This document shows positions 60,052 to 64,000 of a stretch of 64,000 nt of DNA, one piece after another. Below the pieces are notes generated by a model. That model was given only the letters and a program-made list of their open reading frames with translations. It had not been told where the DNA came from and did no database searches. A program made the translations under genes and the position numbers. Origin of the DNA: Rhizobium oryziradicis (GTDB taxonomy: Bacteria > Pseudomonadota > Alphaproteobacteria > Rhizobiales > Rhizobiaceae); NCBI RefSeq assembly GCF_001939045.1, contig NZ_MKIM01000033.1:124001-188000 (forward strand), read 5' to 3'. The stretch's first letter is position 1; the number at the start of each line of letters is the position of its first letter.

Positions 60052-63000
60052 ATGGCTGGTTCTGCTGGCGGTAAAAAGCCGTTCAATCTCTCGCGATGGT
60101 CGATAGCCCATCCGAGCATTGCTCGCTTTCTGTTTGGGCTGATCGTTATTGCCGGCGTGATCGGTTTGGCCAACATGGGCCAAAAAGAAGATCCCGATTT
60201 CACGTTTCGCACCATGGTGATCCAAACAGCTTGGCCGGGCGCCTCTCTTGTCGATATGCAAGAGCAGGTCGTGAATAAAATTGAGCGCAAACTGCAAGAA
60301 GTTCCGCATCTCGATTATATCAGGTCATACGTGCGCGCTGGCAGTGCAGTAACCACCATCAACATTAAAGGCGACACCACGGCTGCAGAGGTTAAGGACG
60401 CTTTTTATCAGGTACGCAAGAAAACCGGCGATATCAGCGGTTCCCTGCCTTCTGGCCTCATGGGCCCCTATTTCAACGATGAGTTTGGCGACACATTTAT
60501 CACCATGCATGCTGTCTGGGGCGAAGGTTTCACCTTTGCGGAACTCAAGGCATTTGCCATCAAGGCGCGTGATATTCTTCTATCCGTGCCGGGTGTTGAA
60601 AAGGCCACAATCCTTGGCGATCAGTCGCAGCGCATTTACATAGACCTGTCTTCAAAAATGCTGGCAGAGCGTGCCTTGACGGTGAACGATATTGCCACTG
60701 CTCTGAACGGACAAAACAATGTGGATGCGGCTGGGTCTATTCAGACCTCCGAGCGTTCGGTCCGGGTCAATGTGCAGGGCGATGTTCTGTCTGTAAAAGA
60801 TGTCGAAAATCTGCGCCTCAAGGCGGGATCCGAGGTGTTGCGTCTTGGCGATATTGCAAGCGTCACGGAGGCTTATGAAGAGCCTTTTCAGCGGAAATTT
60901 CGCTTTGATGGCCACGATAGTGTGCAGATTGGTGTTGTCATGGCACCGGGCTTTAAAGTGACGGACGTTGGGCATTCGGTGGAACAGGCCTATGCCGCCT
61001 TTACCAAAACGCTGCCTTTGGGCGTCATGGTCAGTCAAATCTCCAATCAGCCTGAAGTTGTGTCCGAGGCGGTTGGGGAGTTTGGGCAAGCACTTGTTGA
61101 AGCCTTGGTTATCGTGCTGGTTGTCTCCTTGCTTTCCATAGGTTGGCGCCCAGGCATTGTCATTGCGATTACCATTCCCTTGGTTTTGGCGGCGACATTT
61201 GCCGTGATGTATCAGTTCGGTATCGAGCTTCAGCGTATTTCGCTCGGCGCGTTGATCATTGCCCTTGGTCTTCTCGTTGACGACGCCATGATTGTGGTCG
61301 AGTTGATGGAGCGCAAGCTGGAAGAGGGGTTGGAGAAGCTTGATGCTGCCAGCTTCGCCTACACATCCACCGCGTTTCCAATGCTGACAGGCACGCTTAT
61401 CACCGTCGCCGGGTTTATTCCGGTTGGTTTTGCCAATTCCACTGCAGGCGAATATGTGCGTTCCCTGTTTTACGTGGTCGCTATAACGCTGGTGATTTCA
61501 TGGTTTGTGGCGGTGTATTTCACGCCCTGGCTTGGCTATATGATCTTGAAACAGCGCGCGCACGCTGGTCAACATCACGATGCCTTTGACGGGCGATTTT
61601 ATCGCAAACTCTGGCAGGCCGTCGCATGGAGTGTGCGCCACAGGTTCCTCGTTCTTTGTGTTACTATGCTGGCATTTGCGGGCGGCATTGCCTCGTTTCA
61701 GTTCATCCCCAAAAGCTTTTTTCCGCAATCTTCGCGGCCTGAAATTCTGGTCGATATGTGGTTGCCGGAAGGCACTGCAATCGAAGAGGTGGAACGTCAG
61801 GCAAAAAGGCTTGAGGCAAAGCTTGTTGGCGATCCTGATCAGATGTTTTTTGCTACCTACATCGGCGAGGGCATTCCGCGGTTCTTCCTGCCGCTGGACC
61901 AGCAATTGCCCAATCCAAACTTTGCACAGATCATGGTGATGTCAAAGGGAGGTGAAGCGCGCGAGCGGCTAATCCACCGGCTTCGCACCGTGCTGCATGA
62001 CGAGTTTCCGGCGGTGCGCAGCAAGGTTGATCGCCTGTTCCTGGGCCCGCCCGTGGGCTGGGCCGTGCAGATGCGCGTGATTGGGCCTGATAGCCAAAAA
62101 GTGCGCGACATTGCCGATCAGGTGAAGCAACGGTTCAAGGCGGATGGCCGCATCACAACCATTCATGATGATTGGCTTGAGCCCGTGACAGAAATGCAAC
62201 TGGTTATCGATCAAGATCGTGCACGCGCTTTGGGAGTGACATCGCAAATGGTGCGCCAGGCGGTCAATGCTGCGGTAAGTGGTGCTACCATCGGCACCTT
62301 CCGTGATGGCGAAGAAACCATTGCGGTGGTTGTGCGAGAAACGCCGAAAGAGCGCAATCTGTTGTCCGCTGTTGCCTCCCTTTACATTCCAACCAACTTT
62401 GGCACAAACGTGCCTTTGTCGCAGATTGCCCGTGTTCAGCCTGTGCTTGTGCAAAGCATTGAGTGGCGCCGCGACAGGCTGCCGACAATCACCGTGCGCG
62501 GTATCGTTCCCGACGGCATGGAAGGAAGCGACGTTGGCACCAAACTTTATAGCGAAATGGGCGATTTGATTGGCGCCCTGCCGCCGGGCTATAAAATAGA
62601 GCAACAAGGCGGGGCTGAAGAATCGGCGATCAGTCAGCAATCCATCGCTGCGAAGGCACCGATCATGCTGCTGGTTATTCTGTGCCTCTTGATGGCCCAA
62701 CTCCAGCATTTTGGCAAAGCCATGCTGGTGCTTGCAACCGGGCCTCTTGGTATTATCGGTGCGGCCATCGCTTTGCTGATGACACAGGCTCCGTTTGGAT
62801 TTGTGGCCATTCTCGGCGTCATCGCGCTTTTGGGTATCATTATCCGAAACTCGATTATTCTGGTCGACCAGATTGATCAGGATATCGCACAGGGCATGAA
62901 GCGTGAGGATGCGATCGTTGGCGCGGCCGTTCGTCGTTTCAGGCCAATCGTGCTCACGGCGATGACGGCGGTTTTGGCGCTCATTCCCATTTCACGCGGT

Positions 63001-63180
63001 CTGTTCTGGGGGCCTATGGCCTATGCCATGATGGGCGGTATTCTTGTTGCAACTGTTTTGACCATTTTCGTGTTGCCAGCCTGCTATTTTCTGTTTTTCG
63101 GAAAAGATCCCAAACAGGAGCAGGGGCAATCCGGCGCGAACGACAGCAAGAAAGAGCCGTTGGCGATCGCTGCAGAATAA
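60052..63180 (+). CDS. RND efflux pump inner-membrane transporter
   Basis: Proton-driven RND transporter (1042 aa, normal length) with the usual two halves of six membrane segments. The loop ANMGQKEDPDFTFRTMVIQT follows the first segment, and the proton-relay aspartates lie in ALGLLVDDAMIVVE (segment 4). AGGAG precedes ATG 60052. It is the third gene of tetR-adaptor-transporter. The substrate cannot be read; the overall pattern is drug/hydrophobe-type, not a CusA-type metal pump. A terminator-like hairpin follows. Confidence 0.94.
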   Translation: MAGSAGGKKPFNLSRWSIAHPSIARFLFGLIVIAGVIGLANMGQKEDPDFTFRTMVIQTAWPGASLVDMQEQVVNKIERKLQEVPHLDYIRSYVRAGSAVTTINIKGDTTAAEVKDAFYQVRKKTGDISGSLPSGLMGPYFNDEFGDTFITMHAVWGEGFTFAELKAFAIKARDILLSVPGVEKATILGDQSQRIYIDLSSKMLAERALTVNDIATALNGQNNVDAAGSIQTSERSVRVNVQGDVLSVKDVENLRLKAGSEVLRLGDIASVTEAYEEPFQRKFRFDGHDSVQIGVVMAPGFKVTDVGHSVEQAYAAFTKTLPLGVMVSQISNQPEVVSEAVGEFGQALVEALVIVLVVSLLSIGWRPGIVIAITIPLVLAATFAVMYQFGIELQRISLGALIIALGLLVDDAMIVVELMERKLEEGLEKLDAASFAYTSTAFPMLTGTLITVAGFIPVGFANSTAGEYVRSLFYVVAITLVISWFVAVYFTPWLGYMILKQRAHAGQHHDAFDGRFYRKLWQAVAWSVRHRFLVLCVTMLAFAGGIASFQFIPKSFFPQSSRPEILVDMWLPEGTAIEEVERQAKRLEAKLVGDPDQMFFATYIGEGIPRFFLPLDQQLPNPNFAQIMVMSKGGEARERLIHRLRTVLHDEFPAVRSKVDRLFLGPPVGWAVQMRVIGPDSQKVRDIADQVKQRFKADGRITTIHDDWLEPVTEMQLVIDQDRARALGVTSQMVRQAVNAAVSGATIGTFRDGEETIAVVVRETPKERNLLSAVASLYIPTNFGTNVPLSQIARVQPVLVQSIEWRRDRLPTITVRGIVPDGMEGSDVGTKLYSEMGDLIGALPPGYKIEQQGGAEESAISQQSIAAKAPIMLLVILCLLMAQLQHFGKAMLVLATGPLGIIGAAIALLMTQAPFGFVAILGVIALLGIIIRNSIILVDQIDQDIAQGMKREDAIVGAAVRRFRPIVLTAMTAVLALIPISRGLFWGPMAYAMMGGILVATVLTIFVLPACYFLFFGKDPKQEQGQSGANDSKKEPLAIAAE

Positions 63181-63207
63181 CCGATCTCGCTTCTTTTGAT
63201 CTTGCAT

Positions 63208-63232
63208 GCTTCGCCCGGTTGAAGGGCGAAGC
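63208..63232 (+). terminator. Terminator-like hairpin after the RND operon
   Basis: GCTTCGCCC (63208-63216) pairs perfectly with GGGCGAAGC (63224-63232) across a seven-base loop, 27 bases after the stop. Only a short T run (63240-63243) follows. Confidence 0.65.
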
Positions 63233-63258
63233 TGGGCGCTTTTGCGTGCTTTCCAGCG

Positions 63259-63280
63259 TGTGCGCCATATGTGGCGCACA
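63259..63280. promoter_or_regulatory. Palindrome in the region upstream of repA
   Basis: TGTGCGCCA (63259-63267) and TGGCGCACA (63272-63280) are perfect arms around TATG. It lies about 235 bases before the repA start. In repABC replicons, RepA/RepB operators and parS sites occur near the rep genes, so this is a candidate, but it does not match a site I can name. The rest of the 63181-63513 gap holds the hairpin at 63208 and no gene. Confidence 0.5.
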
Positions 63281-63513
63281 AAGTTGCGTATTTTCAGCAC
63301 AATTCCCACACTTGACCCGAATCAAAGCTTGCTTCAATTTACGATCAAATGCCGCGTATAGGTCGTTTGTCCGTAACAAGGTGTGGATGCTGTTAGTTTT
63401 CGTGGTGCGCGTATATCATTGTGATGTCGAATCGGTCATGAGATGGATTGCGGCATGAAAATGTCGGCCGGCTTGGTACGCACACGATAGCAGTCGGATT
63501 TGAGGAAATTGTG

Positions 63514-64000
63514 ATGGCGGTTGCATCTGTAAAGGCAACGGAACAACAGGAGATGGATTTGCGACCCGCCGATGAAACGATTGCGGAAGACGCACAGGCG
63601 CTATCCGCTCAGTTGCAAGCCATGCGGGAGCGTCTGTTTGCTCCTTCCTCCCGTAAGACGTTGCGCACCTTCACGTCTGGCGAAGCGGCCCGCCTGGTTG
63701 GCGTATCAGATGGATATTTGCGACAGTTGTCTTTGGCCGGAGAAGGGCCAGCACCGGTGGTTGGCACCGGGGGGCGCCGCTATTATTCACTCGCCGATAT
63801 TGATGCTCTACGCCATTATCTGGGTGAGCAGGCGCTGGCGAAGGGCAATGTTGCCAAAGCGAGATCTTACGTCAAATGGCGTGATGAGGCGCGTGGCGAA
63901 CATCTACAAATTATATCCGTGACCAATTTCAAGGGCGGTTCAGGAAAGACAACGTCGGCTGTGCATCTGGCGCAATATCTGGCGATGACGGGGCATCGGG
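63514..64000 (+). CDS. repA: Replicon partition ATPase RepA (partial, cut by window end)
   Basis: The first 162 residues of a ParA-type ATPase of repABC replicons. An N-terminal helical part and a MerR-like helix-turn-helix (about 52-75, FTSGEAARLVGVSDGYLRQL) are followed by the deviant Walker A motif KGGSGKTT at 140-147. GAGGAA precedes ATG 63514. RepA works with RepB in partition and represses the rep operon; repB and repC should follow outside the window. Its presence shows the whole window lies on a plasmid or chromid. Confidence 0.93.
   Translation, partial: MAVASVKATEQQEMDLRPADETIAEDAQALSAQLQAMRERLFAPSSRKTLRTFTSGEAARLVGVSDGYLRQLSLAGEGPAPVVGTGGRRYYSLADIDALRHYLGEQALAKGNVAKARSYVKWRDEARGEHLQIISVTNFKGGSGKTTSAVHLAQYLAMTGHR

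Noticed and set aside
63259..63280. Palindrome before repA read as a TraR (tra) box
   Set aside because: The tra-box pattern ATGTGCAGATCTGCACAT does not match beyond the outer TGTGC/GCACA. No traI, traR or tra gene is in the window.
63219..63458. Plus-strand frame of 79 codons upstream of repA
   Set aside because: It covers a palindrome, has no good ribosome-binding site and no recognisable pattern.
1..64000. Search for tRNA, rRNA, CRISPR arrays, IS elements and integrases
   Set aside because: I saw no cloverleaf-like gene, regularly spaced repeats, transposase motif or attachment site. The only dispersed repeats are the four RIME-like copies.

Overview
The window reads as an accessory replicon of an alphaproteobacterium, most likely a member of the Rhizobiaceae (Rhizobium/Agrobacterium group). 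The evidence is a repA gene of the repABC type running off the right edge (63514 onward), the rhizobial form of the L-rhamnose locus (rhaI-rhaD / rhaR-rhaS-rhaT-rhaP-rhaQ-rhaU-rhaK), a dctA / dctB-dctD dicarboxylate module with a sigma-54 promoter, and four copies of a double-palindrome intergenic repeat that resembles the RIME elements of rhizobia. I see no tRNA, rRNA, CRISPR array, transposase or integrase. The content is almost entirely uptake, catabolism and local regulation, as expected on a large plasmid or chromid.

Layout. 1-4.8 kb: dctA (minus) divergent from dctBD (plus). 4.8-5.5 kb: a TetR regulator. 5.8-14.6 kb: an amino-sugar unit. On the minus strand lie a GntR/UTRA regulator, nagA and nagK; divergent from them lie an oxidoreductase and a complete CUT1 ABC sugar importer. 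14.7-25.5 kb: two further divergent sets. On the minus strand are an NTF2-like protein, an M81 metallopeptidase and a D-serine dehydratase-like enzyme; on the plus strand are a RidA protein, an RpiR regulator, an SDR, a cytoplasmic GH20 hexosaminidase, a second M81 peptidase, an MFS transporter and CutC. 25.9-30.1 kb: an orphan CheW, a YciA thioesterase, a two-component system and a DUF1003 membrane protein. 30.3-42.2 kb: the rhamnose locus plus a FAH-family enzyme. 42.4-44.2 kb: a GAF-GGDEF-EAL protein. 44.2-50.1 kb: a PotABCD-type importer with an Asp/Glu/hydantoin racemase-like enzyme and a divergent GntR/FCD regulator. 50.3-54.8 kb: a small PilZ protein and an AttEFGH-like ABC exporter set. 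54.9-58.1 kb: an e(P4)-type acid phosphatase and eutBC. 58.2-63.2 kb: a TetR-controlled RND efflux pump. 63.5 kb to the end: repA.

How the genes may work together. Nearly every catabolic unit has its own regulator, usually divergent or first in the operon, and in most cases a matching inverted repeat can be seen next to it. The most interesting stretch is 5.8-25.5 kb. It combines a GlcNAc kinase and deacetylase, a hexosaminidase without a signal peptide, a sugar importer and an SIS-domain regulator with two M81 peptidases, a D-amino-acid dehydratase-like enzyme and the enamine deaminase RidA. Together these suggest use of a compound that carries both amino sugars and peptide or D-amino-acid parts, such as murein fragments or a glycopeptide. 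That is inference; the individual family calls are much firmer. The 3' end of each of the three solute-binding-protein genes carries a GC-rich hairpin, which probably sets the binding protein to transporter ratio.

Many genes have longer open frames than the starts given here. I chose starts from ribosome-binding sites, ATGA overlaps and family length, and say so where it matters.
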